From the NCBI GenBank assembly GCA_041319085.1, contig CP101033.1, positions 3,436,501 to 3,500,500 on the forward strand: a stretch of DNA of 64,000 bases, in the 5' to 3' direction. Origin of the DNA: Aeromonas veronii (GTDB lineage: Bacteria > Pseudomonadota > Gammaproteobacteria > Enterobacterales > Aeromonadaceae). The position numbers were made by a program, and so were the translations under genes. Every line of letters begins with the position of its first letter. Position 1 is the first letter of the stretch. Under the pieces are notes generated by a model that saw nothing but the letters and a program-made list of their open reading frames with translations, was not told the origin of the DNA and did not search any database. Shown here piece by piece: positions 27,226 through 35,484 of the stretch.

Positions 27226-27239
27226 TTGATTGAAATCAA
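27226..27239. promoter_or_regulatory. FNR-type box, cydA-proximal
   Basis: A perfect TTGAT-N4-ATCAA match (spacer TGAA), 237 bp upstream of the cydA start, in AT-rich non-coding DNA. Confidence 0.7.
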
Positions 27240-27339
27240 TGTAAAAGGGCCCGCCATACATGGCTTTGAAAGGCATCTTTCATTTATTTCACGATTATTG
27301 ACGCGAGCCAGATCACAAAACACGATAAAGCGTAAAATA

Positions 27340-27353
27340 TTGATTTAAATCAA
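27340..27353. promoter_or_regulatory. FNR-type box, cydA-distal
   Basis: A second perfect TTGAT-N4-ATCAA site (spacer TTAA), 114 bp from the first. Confidence 0.7.
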
Positions 27354-27546
27354 TTTAAAAATTTAACATCCCGCCACTCGGTTTAATTTGAAAAGCGTGG
27401 ATGACGCGCCTTTTTCCATGTTATCCGGATCAGGCAATCTGATTCGAAAGCTCAATTAAAACGGCAAAGAGTGAATGCTCATACGAACCGTATCTTATCA
27501 ACAAAGACATTAGATAAACTAATTTCAAGAGTGCAATTTTCCTTGT

Positions 27547-27575
27547 TTGCCGGGGTCGATTCGAACTCCTACAAT
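27547..27575 (+). promoter_or_regulatory. Candidate promoter of a short plus-strand unit
   Basis: TTGCCG (27547-27552), a 17-bp spacer and TACAAT (27570-27575), pointing away from cydA toward the small open frame at 27676 and the terminator at 27839. Confidence 0.5.
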
Positions 27576-27675
27576 GCGCCTCGCAGTGAGGGCATACCCT
27601 TGGATACAGACCGGTCAATCCGGGTTCACGGTACGTATTCGACGATCAATTTGAACCTGTCTATTGGAATCGAAG

Positions 27676-27753
27676 ATGAAAAAGTTTGTTGCTAAAACCA
27701 TCCGTTACTACAAGCTTTCCTGTGTTCAGCTCTATCAAATGAACCGACTCTGA
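27676..27753 (+). CDS. Hypothetical 25-residue basic peptide
   Basis: The open frame encodes MKKFVAKTIRYYKLSCVQLY followed by QMNRL. GGAAT lies about 8 bp upstream, a -10/-35 pair about 100 bp upstream and a strong terminator 86 bp downstream. The peptide is basic and amphipathic. It could equally be incidental to a small regulatory RNA. No family recognised; coding status is unproven. Confidence 0.4.
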   Translation: MKKFVAKTIRYYKLSCVQLYQMNRL

Positions 27754-27838
27754 GAGCTCGCGACGGCTCAACTGTTTATTTTCCGGTCTGTGTCCAGACG
27801 CACTCACTGTCTGTGAACATCCATCCTGAATTGTCTTT

Positions 27839-27867
27839 GCCCACCGCATCCGCCGTGGGCTTTTTTT
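27839..27867 (+). terminator. Terminator of the short plus-strand unit
   Basis: A 6-bp GC stem (27839-27844 with 27855-27860) with a 10-base loop is followed by seven T. Confidence 0.8.
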
Positions 27868-27878
27868 GCCCGGATAAT

Positions 27879-27901
27879 AAAAAACCGCCTTTAACGGCGG
27901 T
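27879..27901 (-). terminator. Terminator after ruvB
   Basis: ACCGCC/GGCGGT stem (27884-27889 with 27896-27901); on the minus strand it is followed by TTTTTTATT, 22 bp past the ruvB stop. Confidence 0.8.
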
Positions 27902-27922
27902 TTCATATTCAAACGACTGTTT

Positions 27923-28933
27923 TTACTTCTCATCTGGTCGCTGAAGACCGAAATGAGCGTACGCTCGTGTGGTCGCAATCCGTCCTCTGGGTGTACGCTG
28001 CAGATACCCCTGCTGGATCAGATAAGGCTCCAGCACATCTTCGATAGTATCTTTCTCTTCCCCGATCGCGGCGGCTAAATTATCGAGACCCACCGGGCCC
28101 CCCATAAACTTGTCTATCACAGCCAACAATAACTTGCGGTCCATGAAGTCAAAACCTTCGTTATCGACATCCAGCATGTCCATGGCGCGCGCCGCGATGG
28201 GGCCATCGATGCGGCCATCGGATTTCACCTGGGCAAAGTCGCGCACCCGCCTTAACAAACGGTTAGCAATCCGCGGCGTGCCGCGAGAGCGACGGGCGAC
28301 CTCAATGGCACCATCTTCCGTCATCTCGAGCCCCAGACAACGGGCACTGCGGGAGACGATATCGGTCAGGTCCTTGACGTTGTAGAACTCCAGCCGCTGG
28401 ACGATGCCGAAACGATCCCGCAGCGGACTGGTGAGTGAACCGGCCCGGGTGGTGGCGCCGATCAGAGTGAAGGGTGGCAGATCCAACTTGATGGAACGAG
28501 CCGCTGGCCCCTCCCCGATCATGATGTCGAGCTGGTAATCCTCCATCGCCGGATAGAGCACCTCCTCCACCACCGGACTGAGGCGGTGGATCTCGTCGAT
28601 GAACAGTACATCGTTCGGTTCGAGGTTGGTGAGCAGCGCCGCCAGATCCCCCGCTTTCTCCAGCACCGGGCCGGAGGTGGTCTTGATATTGACCCCCATC
28701 TCGTTGGCAACGATGTTGGCGAGGGTGGTCTTGCCCAAGCCCGGCGGGCCGAAGATCAGCAGGTGATCGAGCGCTTCCCCCCGCTGGCGGGCCGCTTCGA
28801 TAAAGATCTCCATCTGTTCGCAGACGGTATCCTGACCGGTGTAATCAGCCAGCTTCTTGGGGCGGATAGCCCGGTCAATAATGTCATCCTCACGGGCGGC
28901 GCTGGCCGAGATGAGGCGGTCTGCTTCAATCAT
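27923..28933 (-). CDS. ruvB: Holliday junction branch migration ATPase RuvB
   Basis: AAA+ motor that drives branch migration with RuvA. The 336-residue protein starts at the ATG at 28933 (an in-frame TTG lies 3 bp upstream). It has Walker A GPPGLGKT (residues 62-69), Walker [11 protein letters not shown], sensor 1 GATTRAGSL and arginine finger region [10 protein letters not shown]-terminal winged helix ends with [13 protein letters not shown]. 8 bp separate it from ruvA. Confidence 0.98.
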   Translation of the reverse strand: MIEADRLISASAAREDDIIDRAIRPKKLADYTGQDTVCEQMEIFIEAARQRGEALDHLLIFGPPGLGKTTLANIVANEMGVNIKTTSGPVLEKAGDLAALLTNLEPNDVLFIDEIHRLSPVVEEVLYPAMEDYQLDIMIGEGPAARSIKLDLPPFTLIGATTRAGSLTSPLRDRFGIVQRLEFYNVKDLTDIVSRSARCLGLEMTEDGAIEVARRSRGTPRIANRLLRRVRDFAQVKSDGRIDGPIAARAMDMLDVDNEGFDFMDRKLLLAVIDKFMGGPVGLDNLAAAIGEEKDTIEDVLEPYLIQQGYLQRTPRGRIATTRAYAHFGLQRPDEK

Positions 28934-28941
28934 CAACTACC

Positions 28942-29556
28942 TCACACCAGGCTACGCAGGGATTCACGGATGATCTCTTCCACCGACATTCCATCGACGG
29001 CGATCTTGCTGACAATCTGGCTCGCCTGCTGCGGCTTGTAACCGAGGGCCACCAGCGCACTGGCCGCCTCTTCGGTCACATCCGGTGCCCGCAATTCGGG
29101 CTCACTGGCAGGCAAGGTGACCATGGCCGGGGAGAAGAGATCGTGACTGACCCACCCCTTGAGGCGGTCTTTCATCTCCACCACCAGCCGCTCGGCGGTC
29201 TTCTTACCGACACCCGGCAGCTTGACCAGGGAGCTTATCTCTTCGCGTTCGACACTCAGCACGAACTGGGTAGCGGTCATGCCGGAGAGAATGGCCAGCG
29301 CCAGCTTGGGGCCGACCCCGTTGGTCTTGATCAGCTCGCGGAACAGCGCCCGCTCCTGTTTGTGGTTGAAGCCATAGAGCAGCTGGGCATCTTCGCGCAC
29401 CACGAAGTGAGTATGGATGGTCGCCTCCTTGCCGATCTCCGGCAAATCATAGAAGCAGCTCATCGGCATCTGCACCTCATAGCCAACCCCGCCCACTTCC
29501 AGCAGGACCTCGGGGGGCTGCTTTTCAATGACAATGCCTCGCAAGCGACCAATCAC
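28942..29556 (-). CDS. ruvA: Holliday junction DNA helicase subunit RuvA
   Basis: DNA-binding tetramer that holds the Holliday junction for RuvB. The GTG at 29556 is chosen because it gives the canonical start (V)[20 protein letters not shown] and has GAGGAGA 6 bp upstream; the open frame extends 25 codons further without similarity. Product 204 residues: OB domain, tandem HhH motifs ([24 protein letters not shown]) and a C-terminal RuvB-binding domain. A LexA box precedes it. No ruvC lies upstream. Confidence 0.97.
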   Translation of the reverse strand: MIGRLRGIVIEKQPPEVLLEVGGVGYEVQMPMSCFYDLPEIGKEATIHTHFVVREDAQLLYGFNHKQERALFRELIKTNGVGPKLALAILSGMTATQFVLSVEREEISSLVKLPGVGKKTAERLVVEMKDRLKGWVSHDLFSPAMVTLPASEPELRAPDVTEEAASALVALGYKPQQASQIVSKIAVDGMSVEEIIRESLRSLV

Positions 29557-29612
29557 GGCTCTCTCCTCACCAATACAACTATTCGTAAATTGGCTCATAG
29601 CATAAAGAATAA

Positions 29613-29628
29613 CTGGATAAGTATCCAG
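29613..29628. promoter_or_regulatory. LexA (SOS) box upstream of ruvA
   Basis: CTGGATAAGTATCCAG fits CTG-N10-CAG, is a near-perfect palindrome, and lies 57 bp upstream of the ruvA GTG, overlapping the expected -35 region. It closely resembles the E. coli ruvA SOS box as I recall it. Confidence 0.85.
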
Positions 29629-29816
29629 CATAGGGCGGCGACACCCGCATGGTCAGAGAGGCTTTTTATCCCATTCTCCACCATCCTTGATCGGGGGCAG
29701 CCAGTGCTAGGGCTGTTTCAGCGCCACACTGGCCCTTGAGCAGAGGATAAACCACGACACTAAACCCGTTCGGAACCGAAACGGGATCCTGTGTCGATAC
29801 CAAGGAAGGCCATCAT

Positions 29817-30166
29817 ATGAAGATTGTTACCACCGCCAATCTGGGCCTCACCATATTGCTCGACTGCACGCTGGGCATAGGCGTCGTGGGCTGGTAGGCA
29901 GCCAGCGGCTAGCCAATCTGCTCTCCTATGTGCTGGGGCAGCCTGGCTGACCGCCGAAAGCAGCTAATACGTTGCGTCTTCCTGCGCGGGCATGCAGCGA
30001 GTGATGCAGCAGGTGGCCGTGGCCACCGGACAGCTGTCACACACCCTGATCCACTCCCCTGACAAGGTCTCCGGTATCAGTCTCGCCGGAGTGCCTGCAG
30101 CTCGCCTCCTCGCTCCATCAGGCCAGCCTGCTGCAACAGCGCCTGCTCTCCCAGTGTCGGGTCTGA
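29817..30166 (+). pseudogene. Relic of a methyl-accepting chemotaxis protein-like gene
   Basis: After an AAGGAAGG ribosome site, an ATG at 29817 opens MKIVTTANLGLTILLDCTLG, which stops after 26 codons. The next frame continues GSQRLANLLSYVLGQPG, the way MCP N-termini run from the first transmembrane helix into the sensor domain. About 200 bp later another frame gives LASSLHQASLLQQRLLSQCRV and a stop (30164-30166), like an MCP C-terminus. Most of the gene is missing. Identification is by pattern. The rest of the gap between ruvA and argO (29632-30247) holds no other gene. Confidence 0.4.
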
Positions 30167-30181
30167 CTCCCCCGCAATAGC

Positions 30182-30214
30182 AAAGATGCCACTCATGCGA
30201 GTGGCATCTTTTGT
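30182..30214. terminator. Terminator between the MCP relic and argO
   Basis: A 13-bp stem (30182-30194 with 30199-30211) with a 4-base loop and T/A-rich flanks; it can serve the minus-strand argO and the former plus-strand gene. Confidence 0.8.
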
Positions 30215-30247
30215 TACCGGGCGCTCATTGCTGCCACCTTAACTTCC

Positions 30248-30859
30248 TCAACTTCCTCTGGCCAGCTGAACAGCCAGCGTCAGCATGATAATGCCGACCA
30301 GCAGATCGATCCCCTGTTGCACTCGACTGCGGGCCAACCAGGGCGCCAGCGCCGCGGCCCCCAGCGCCAGCGAATAGAACCACACCAGCGAGGCCAGCAT
30401 GGCCCCCGCGGCAAAGGCCGGACGCAGGGACTCGCTCACCTGACTGCCCAGTGAGCCGAGCAGCATCAGGGTATCGAGATAGACGTGAGGGTTGAGCAGC
30501 GTGACCCCCAGCGTAATCGCCAGCACGCTCTTGGCCCCCATCTGCTGGGCAGAACCGGCAAACCCCTCCCCCCTACCGCGCCAGGCGCTGAGCAGAGAGC
30601 GCCCACCGAACCAGCCGAGAAACAGCACGCCGCCCCAGGTCAGCAACGCCATGCCGAGAGGGCTGGCGGCCAGCACATTGGCCCCGCCAAATACCCCCAT
30701 CGCAATCAGGACAAGATCGCAGAAGCTGCAGAGCGTGGCGCTCAGCAGATGGTGATTGCGATGGATGCCCCGGCTCAGCACAAAGGCATTCTGGGCACCG
30801 ATGGGGATGATCATGGCCAGGCCAATGGTGAAGCCTTGCAGTGTCGTTGCGAGCATCAT
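30248..30859 (-). CDS. argO: LysE-family arginine/lysine exporter ArgO
   Basis: A 203-residue inner-membrane exporter with six hydrophobic segments. The start MLATTLQGFTIGLAMIIPIGAQNAFVLSRG and GVTLLNPHVYLDTLMLLG are typical of ArgO/LysE, which expel excess basic amino acids. Two consecutive ATG codons (30859, 30856) are possible starts. In E. coli argO is activated by ArgP; here the ArgP-like gene is 1.5 kb away across the ahyR locus. The AT-rich 30.93-30.96 kb region upstream has repeated ATTCATT/GATTTA motifs that could be a regulator site. Confidence 0.9.
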   Translation of the reverse strand: MMLATTLQGFTIGLAMIIPIGAQNAFVLSRGIHRNHHLLSATLCSFCDLVLIAMGVFGGANVLAASPLGMALLTWGGVLFLGWFGGRSLLSAWRGRGEGFAGSAQQMGAKSVLAITLGVTLLNPHVYLDTLMLLGSLGSQVSESLRPAFAAGAMLASLVWFYSLALGAAALAPWLARSRVQQGIDLLVGIIMLTLAVQLARGS

Positions 30860-31045
30860 AGAGAGTACCGTCGAAGTAATGAATGAGCGGCACTATAGCG
30901 AGGGGTGAACATCCAGAGAAATTCATTGATTTACTGATTTATTCATTTTGCTAATGATGACCGACACCGCAATCCGCTATTCAATCCCCTGATTGTAACC
31001 CTCGGAGTGCGGCAGGAATATCGGTTATGCCTGTCAGGCTCCGGC

Positions 31046-31828
31046 CTACTGCAGCACGCTGGGGAAGTTGGTGACCACAACCTGATCCAGATTGGGCAGT
31101 AACAGCCCGGTGCTGACCCCTTTGGCAATGGCCTGATAGCGGTTCATAGAGCCGGTTTTGCGGGTGACCTGATTGAGGTGGTAATTGACCGTGCGCTCGG
31201 TGATCCCGAGGATGCCGGCGATCTCGCTGGAGGTCTTCCCTTCGCTGGCCCAGAACAGGCACTCGGTCTCACGCGCGGTCAGGGGCTCTTTACCCACACT
31301 GTCCATCATGCTGAAACGCACCACCCGGATAGCCGCGTCGAAGATGTAATTGGACATCCAGGAGAGGATCGGCGAGGACTCCAGCAGCAGATCGCTCGAG
31401 GCCCGCTCGGAGGTGATAAAGGAGAGGATGCCGTTCTCCCCGGCTGCGCCGTGCAGGGGGAAGGAGATGCCGTTGCGCAATCCGAACTCGGCTGCCAGCC
31501 CCATCACATCCATGCTCCCCTCTTGCAGAAAGCTGGCCCGCTCATCGAGGTGATTCCAGTAGATGGGCAGCGTCTGCTTGCGCGCCAGCTGGATCACCGG
31601 ATCGCATGCCAGCATGTTGTTCTCGGTATAGGCCTGCACCCAAGAGTCGGGGCACTGATTAAACAGCACCACCTTGGGCCTTTGCATCGACATCGGCAGG
31701 ATCAGGGCGAAGCGGTAGTAGTCGTAGCCCATCCCGAGTGTAAAACGACCAATCAGTTCGGCCAGACGATTGCCATCCGTCACCGAAGTGAAATGTTCGA
31801 GGTACTCAAGCAGTTGGTCTTTATTCAT
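31046..31828 (-). CDS. ahyR: LuxR-family quorum-sensing regulator AhyR/AsaR type
   Basis: A 260-residue AHL-responsive activator. The autoinducer-binding domain (about 20-165) retains the invariant residues Trp63, Tyr67, Asp76, Pro77, Trp91 and Gly120, and the C-terminal GerE-type helix-turn-helix (about 183-245; LTARETECLFWASEGKTSSE) is intact. The sequence is very close to AhyR of Aeromonas hydrophila and AsaR of A. salmonicida as I remember them. The divergent synthase gene ahyI is destroyed, so this regulator would be an orphan that can only respond to foreign or differently encoded signals. No lux box is evident in the 61-bp gap. Confidence 0.95.
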   Translation of the reverse strand: MNKDQLLEYLEHFTSVTDGNRLAELIGRFTLGMGYDYYRFALILPMSMQRPKVVLFNQCPDSWVQAYTENNMLACDPVIQLARKQTLPIYWNHLDERASFLQEGSMDVMGLAAEFGLRNGISFPLHGAAGENGILSFITSERASSDLLLESSPILSWMSNYIFDAAIRVVRFSMMDSVGKEPLTARETECLFWASEGKTSSEIAGILGITERTVNYHLNQVTRKTGSMNRYQAIAKGVSTGLLLPNLDQVVVTNFPSVLQ

Positions 31829-31889
31829 ATGAAACCCCCTTGACCAGACACGTGATTATAACGGCGAAGAGCAAGATATAAGATCCAAA

Positions 31890-32110
31890 ATGTTGGTTTT
31901 CAAAGGAAAATTGAGAAAGCGCTGACGAAATGAGGTGGAGAATGAACGCTATTGCTTTCGAAATCGCCTCTTTTCCGACCGACTGGGATGTGGAGTCACA
32001 TCGTGGCCTGGAGCGCGACAACTTTGACAGGTCAGCCCCCCATAAGGCTCTCGCGCAGGCGGTCTCCCAACCTCTGCTGGGCCATTATCAAACCCGTCAT
32101 TATCCACTGC
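31890..32110 (+). pseudogene. ahyI: ahyI AHL synthase remnant
   Basis: The ATG at 31890 begins MLVFKGKLR, as in AhyI, then meets an in-frame TGA at 31923. The same frame resumes as EVENERYCFRNRLFSDRLG, colinear with AhyI. At 31982-31991 the frame shifts, as if one copy of a CTGGG tandem was lost, and continues WDVESHRGLERDNFD. It then jumps directly to KALAQAVSQPLLGHY, matching the extreme C-terminus, so about 130 central codons including the acyl-ACP/SAM site are gone. Three independent lesions make sequencing error unlikely. Confidence 0.92.
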
Positions 32111-32161
32111 AGCAACCGTCACTGGCGCTGGCAGTCCCCCATAAAAATCCACTCATAAAAA

Positions 32162-32185
32162 ATCCCGGGAAAACAGACCCGGGAT
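32162..32185 (-). terminator. Hairpin with minus-strand T-run
   Basis: ATCCCGGG/CCCGGGAT stem (32162-32169 with 32178-32185). On the minus strand it is followed by TTTTTTATG. No minus-strand gene lies upstream of it, so its role is unclear. Nothing else is seen from 32111 to 32357. Confidence 0.5.
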
Positions 32186-32357
32186 AAAGATGTCGCTACG
32201 ATCTGCGCAGGGCTACCCCATGCAGCACCAGAGAGTATCCTCCCTCAGTGGCCTGACCACTACTGTCAAAAATCACAGCACTGCCCCCTTTTCAGCCACC
32301 ATTGTTGTCCCGGCCCGGCTGACGTAGAGTCAGCCCTGATACAACGGGAGGGACGCA

Positions 32358-33257
32358 ATGAAAGAGCTGGATTACAAACTGCTGCGGGCACTGGATGCGG
32401 TGCTGCAGGAGCAGAACTTCGATCGGGCAGCCAGGTCACTGCATATCACCCAGTCAGCCATCTCTCAGCGGATCAAGCAGTTGGAACAGCAATTTGCCGA
32501 GCCGCTGCTCATTCGCAGCCAGCCGCTGCAGGCCACGCCACTCGGCCAGAAACTACTGGCCCACTATCGTCAGGTGCACCAGCTCGAGCTCGAACTGGCG
32601 GGGGAGCTGACCCCCGACGAGCCGCAGGGGCCAATCCGGATCAGCATCGCCGTCAACGCCGACAGCCTGGCCACCTGGTTTCTGCCCGCCATCGCCCCCT
32701 TGTTGAAACAGCACCCCATCGAACTCAACCTGCTGGTCGATAACGAGAGCCGCACCCTCGACAAGGTGCGCGAGGGTCAGGCCTTTGGCGCCGTCGGCCT
32801 GCAGCCCCAGCCGCTGGCAGGTTGCTGTGTCGACGAGCTCGGTGAGATGAACTACCTGCTCACCGCCAGCCCCGCCTTCGTGGCACGCCACTTTCCCCAC
32901 GGTCTGACCCGGGAGGCGCTGGCCAAGACACCGGCGGTGGCGTTCGATCAGCGCGATGATATGCATATCAGCTTCATGCGCCGTCACTTCGGGCTGGAGC
33001 CGGGCGGTTATCCCTGTCATACCGTTCACTCATCGGAGGCCTTCGTCGCCATGGCCGAGCAGGGGCTGGCCTACTGTCTGATCCCCGAATTGCAGATTAG
33101 ATCGCAGCTGCAAGCCGGCACACTGGTCAACCTCAGCCCCGACCACATCTTGATGGAACGACTCTACTGGCACCGCTGGGTACTGGAAAAAGGGGTGCAC
33201 AAACAGCTCTCCCTGCGACTCATTGACCACGCCAGATCCCAGTTGAAACCACGCTGA
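32358..33257 (+). CDS. argP: LysR-family regulator ArgP (IciA)
   Basis: A 299-residue LysR-type activator that in E. coli senses arginine/lysine and controls argO. The helix-turn-helix is at residues about 18-40 (FDRAARSLHITQSAISQRIK). The effector domain shares blocks with ArgP: AVNADSLATWFLPA, AFDQRDDMH and HTVHSSEAFVAMAEQG, then LYWHRW. It lies beyond the ahyR/ahyI locus from argO; an iciA gene beside ahyI is the arrangement I recall for Aeromonas. Confidence 0.94.
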   Translation: MKELDYKLLRALDAVLQEQNFDRAARSLHITQSAISQRIKQLEQQFAEPLLIRSQPLQATPLGQKLLAHYRQVHQLELELAGELTPDEPQGPIRISIAVNADSLATWFLPAIAPLLKQHPIELNLLVDNESRTLDKVREGQAFGAVGLQPQPLAGCCVDELGEMNYLLTASPAFVARHFPHGLTREALAKTPAVAFDQRDDMHISFMRRHFGLEPGGYPCHTVHSSEAFVAMAEQGLAYCLIPELQIRSQLQAGTLVNLSPDHILMERLYWHRWVLEKGVHKQLSLRLIDHARSQLKPR

Positions 33258-33357
33258 GCAGGCCATTCACCTTGGCTTTGCAGGGGTAAAAACGTATAGT
33301 GCTGGGCGATCCTTCATCAGGTCTCCACCCAGGTTTTCCACTTCAGGTTCCTCACTT

Positions 33358-35394
33358 ATGTTCCAAGACAATCCGCTGCTGGCCCAGCTCAAGCAACAAA
33401 TCCGCGAAAACATCCCGAAGAAAGAGGGTGTGATCCGCGCCTCGGACCGGGGCTTCGGCTTTCTGGAAGTCGATGAGAAGACCAGCTATTTCGTGCCGCC
33501 TCCCTACATGAAGAAGGTGATGCACGGTGACCGGGTGACCGCCCTGATCCGCACCGAAAAAGAGAAGGAAGTGGCCGAGCCGGATACCCTGCTGGAGCAG
33601 TCCGTTACCCGCTTCGTGGCCCGGGTCAAGATGTTCCGTGACCGCCTCAACGTGGTCGCCGATCACCCGCTGATCAAGGATGCCATCAAGGCCCGCGTCA
33701 AGAAGGGTCTGGATGAGAAAGAGTTCAAGGAAGGGGACTGGGTGGTAGCCACCCTCAAGCGCCATGCGCTGGTTGACGGCAACTTCTCTGCCGAGATCAT
33801 CCAGAAGATCGCGGCACAGGAAGATCACAATGTGCCCTGGTGGGTGGTGCTGGCACGCCACAATCTGGCCCAGATCGAGCCGGCTGACTTGCCGGAGTGG
33901 AAGGTCATCGAGGAAGAGGAGCTGCCCCGCACCGATCTGACCGATATCCCCTTCTTCACCATCGACGGTGCCAAGACCAAGGACATGGATGATGCCCTGG
34001 CTATCCGCAAGCTGGACAACGGCTGGGAGCTGCTGGTCGCCATCGCCGACCCGACCGCCTATGTGGCCGAAGGCAGCGAGCTGGACAAAGAGGCCGCCCA
34101 GCGCGCCTTTACCGTCTACATGCCGGGCCGCAACGTGCCGATGATCCCGCGTACCCTCTCTGACGAGCTCTGCTCCCTGAAAGAGGGCGAGGAGCGCAAC
34201 ACCCTGTGCGCCCGTCTGCACATCGCCGAAGATGGCCTGCTGCTGGAGGAGACCGAGTTCTTCGCCGCCCGCATCTGCTCCCACGCCCGCCTCAGCTATG
34301 ACGATGTCTCTGACTGGGCCGAACACGGCAAAGCGCTGGCCATCGACGCTGGCGTGCTGGCCCAGCTGCCGCTGATGAAGGCGATGACCGAGGCGCGCAT
34401 CGCGTGGCGCACCGAGCACGCACTGGTGTTCCCGGATCGTCCCGACTACGACTTCGAGCTGGGCGAGAATGGCGAAGTGCTGGCCATCCACGTCGAGCCA
34501 CGCCGCATCGCCAACCGCATGGTGGAAGAGTCGATGATCGCCGCCAACATCTGCGCCGGTCGCGTACTAGGCAAGAGCGTCGGTTACGGCATCTTCAACG
34601 TTCACACCGGCTTTGACGAAGAGTCCCTCGACGGCGCCATCGACCTGCTGAAAAGCGCCGAGGCCCCGTTCGAGAAGGAAGAGATCGCCAGCCTCTCCGG
34701 CTTCTGTGCCCTGCGCCGCTGGATCGACAACCTCGACACCCGCTGGCTGGATGGCAAGATCCGCCGCTTCCAGAGCTATGCGCTGATGTCTTCCGAACCG
34801 GGCGCCCACTACGGCCTGGGTCTGGATGCCTACGCCACCTGGACCTCCCCTATTCGCAAATACGGCGATATGGTCAACCATCGCCTGCTGAAAGCCGTTA
34901 TCGCCGGCAAGACCCCGGGTGAGCGCCCGAGTCAGGAGCTCACCGAGCATCTGACCGAATGCCGTCGTCTGCACCGAAGAGTGGAGCGTGACATCGGCGA
35001 CTGGCTCTATGTCCGTTACCTGAAAGACGCAGCAGGCACCGATCAGCTGTTCAACGCCGAGATCATCGACGTGATGCGTGCCGGTCTCAAGCTGCGTCTG
35101 CAGGAGAACGGCGCAGTAGTCTTCATGCCTGCCCGCCATATCCTCGACAACAAGGATCGGCTGGAGTGCAACTGGGACAACGGCCGCGTCTATCTGGACA
35201 AGACCGAAGTGGTCTATGAGCTGGGCCAGATCATCGAGGTCAAGCTGAGCGAAGCGGTGGAAGAGACCCGCTCCCTCATCGCCAAGCCGGCGGTCGCGCT
35301 GGTGCCTGGCCCGGCACCGGAAGCGCCGGTGGCCGAGAGTGCGCCAGCCGATAGCAGTGAAACGCCTGCAGAGGCCGCCCCCAAGGCAGAATAA
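33358..35394 (+). CDS. rnb: Exoribonuclease II
   Basis: Processive 3'-5' hydrolytic RNase. Its 678 residues have an N-terminal cold-shock domain pair (GVIRASDRGFGFLEVD), an RNB catalytic domain with the magnesium aspartates in DGAKTKDMDDALAI, and a C-terminal S1 domain ending about residue 640. The last 30 residues (Pro/Ala/Glu-rich) form a disordered tail. It stands alone and ends at a terminator (35421-35452). RNase R, a paralogue, is also in this window. Confidence 0.97.
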   Translation: MFQDNPLLAQLKQQIRENIPKKEGVIRASDRGFGFLEVDEKTSYFVPPPYMKKVMHGDRVTALIRTEKEKEVAEPDTLLEQSVTRFVARVKMFRDRLNVVADHPLIKDAIKARVKKGLDEKEFKEGDWVVATLKRHALVDGNFSAEIIQKIAAQEDHNVPWWVVLARHNLAQIEPADLPEWKVIEEEELPRTDLTDIPFFTIDGAKTKDMDDALAIRKLDNGWELLVAIADPTAYVAEGSELDKEAAQRAFTVYMPGRNVPMIPRTLSDELCSLKEGEERNTLCARLHIAEDGLLLEETEFFAARICSHARLSYDDVSDWAEHGKALAIDAGVLAQLPLMKAMTEARIAWRTEHALVFPDRPDYDFELGENGEVLAIHVEPRRIANRMVEESMIAANICAGRVLGKSVGYGIFNVHTGFDEESLDGAIDLLKSAEAPFEKEEIASLSGFCALRRWIDNLDTRWLDGKIRRFQSYALMSSEPGAHYGLGLDAYATWTSPIRKYGDMVNHRLLKAVIAGKTPGERPSQELTEHLTECRRLHRRVERDIGDWLYVRYLKDAAGTDQLFNAEIIDVMRAGLKLRLQENGAVVFMPARHILDNKDRLECNWDNGRVYLDKTEVVYELGQIIEVKLSEAVEETRSLIAKPAVALVPGPAPEAPVAESAPADSSETPAEAAPKAE

Positions 35395-35420
35395 GCAGCG
35401 CAGAGTCATCTGAGCCGCCA

Positions 35421-35452
35421 GGGAGCCCGCCATCGCGCGGGCTCTCTTTTTT
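35421..35452 (+). terminator. Terminator after rnb
   Basis: An 8-bp stem (35423-35430 with 35437-35444) followed by CTTTTTT. A short duplicated TTGCCCAACA follows at 35451-35471. Confidence 0.8.
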
Positions 35453-35484
35453 GCCCAACATTTTGCCCAACATCCCGCCCTACA

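Noticed and set aside
27541..27600. GGGGTCGATTCGAACTCC resembling a tRNA T-arm
   Set aside because: No acceptor or anticodon stem can be built around it on either strand.
31829..31889. A lux box between ahyR and the ahyI relic
   Set aside because: No ACCTG-type 20-bp inverted repeat is visible in the 61-bp gap.
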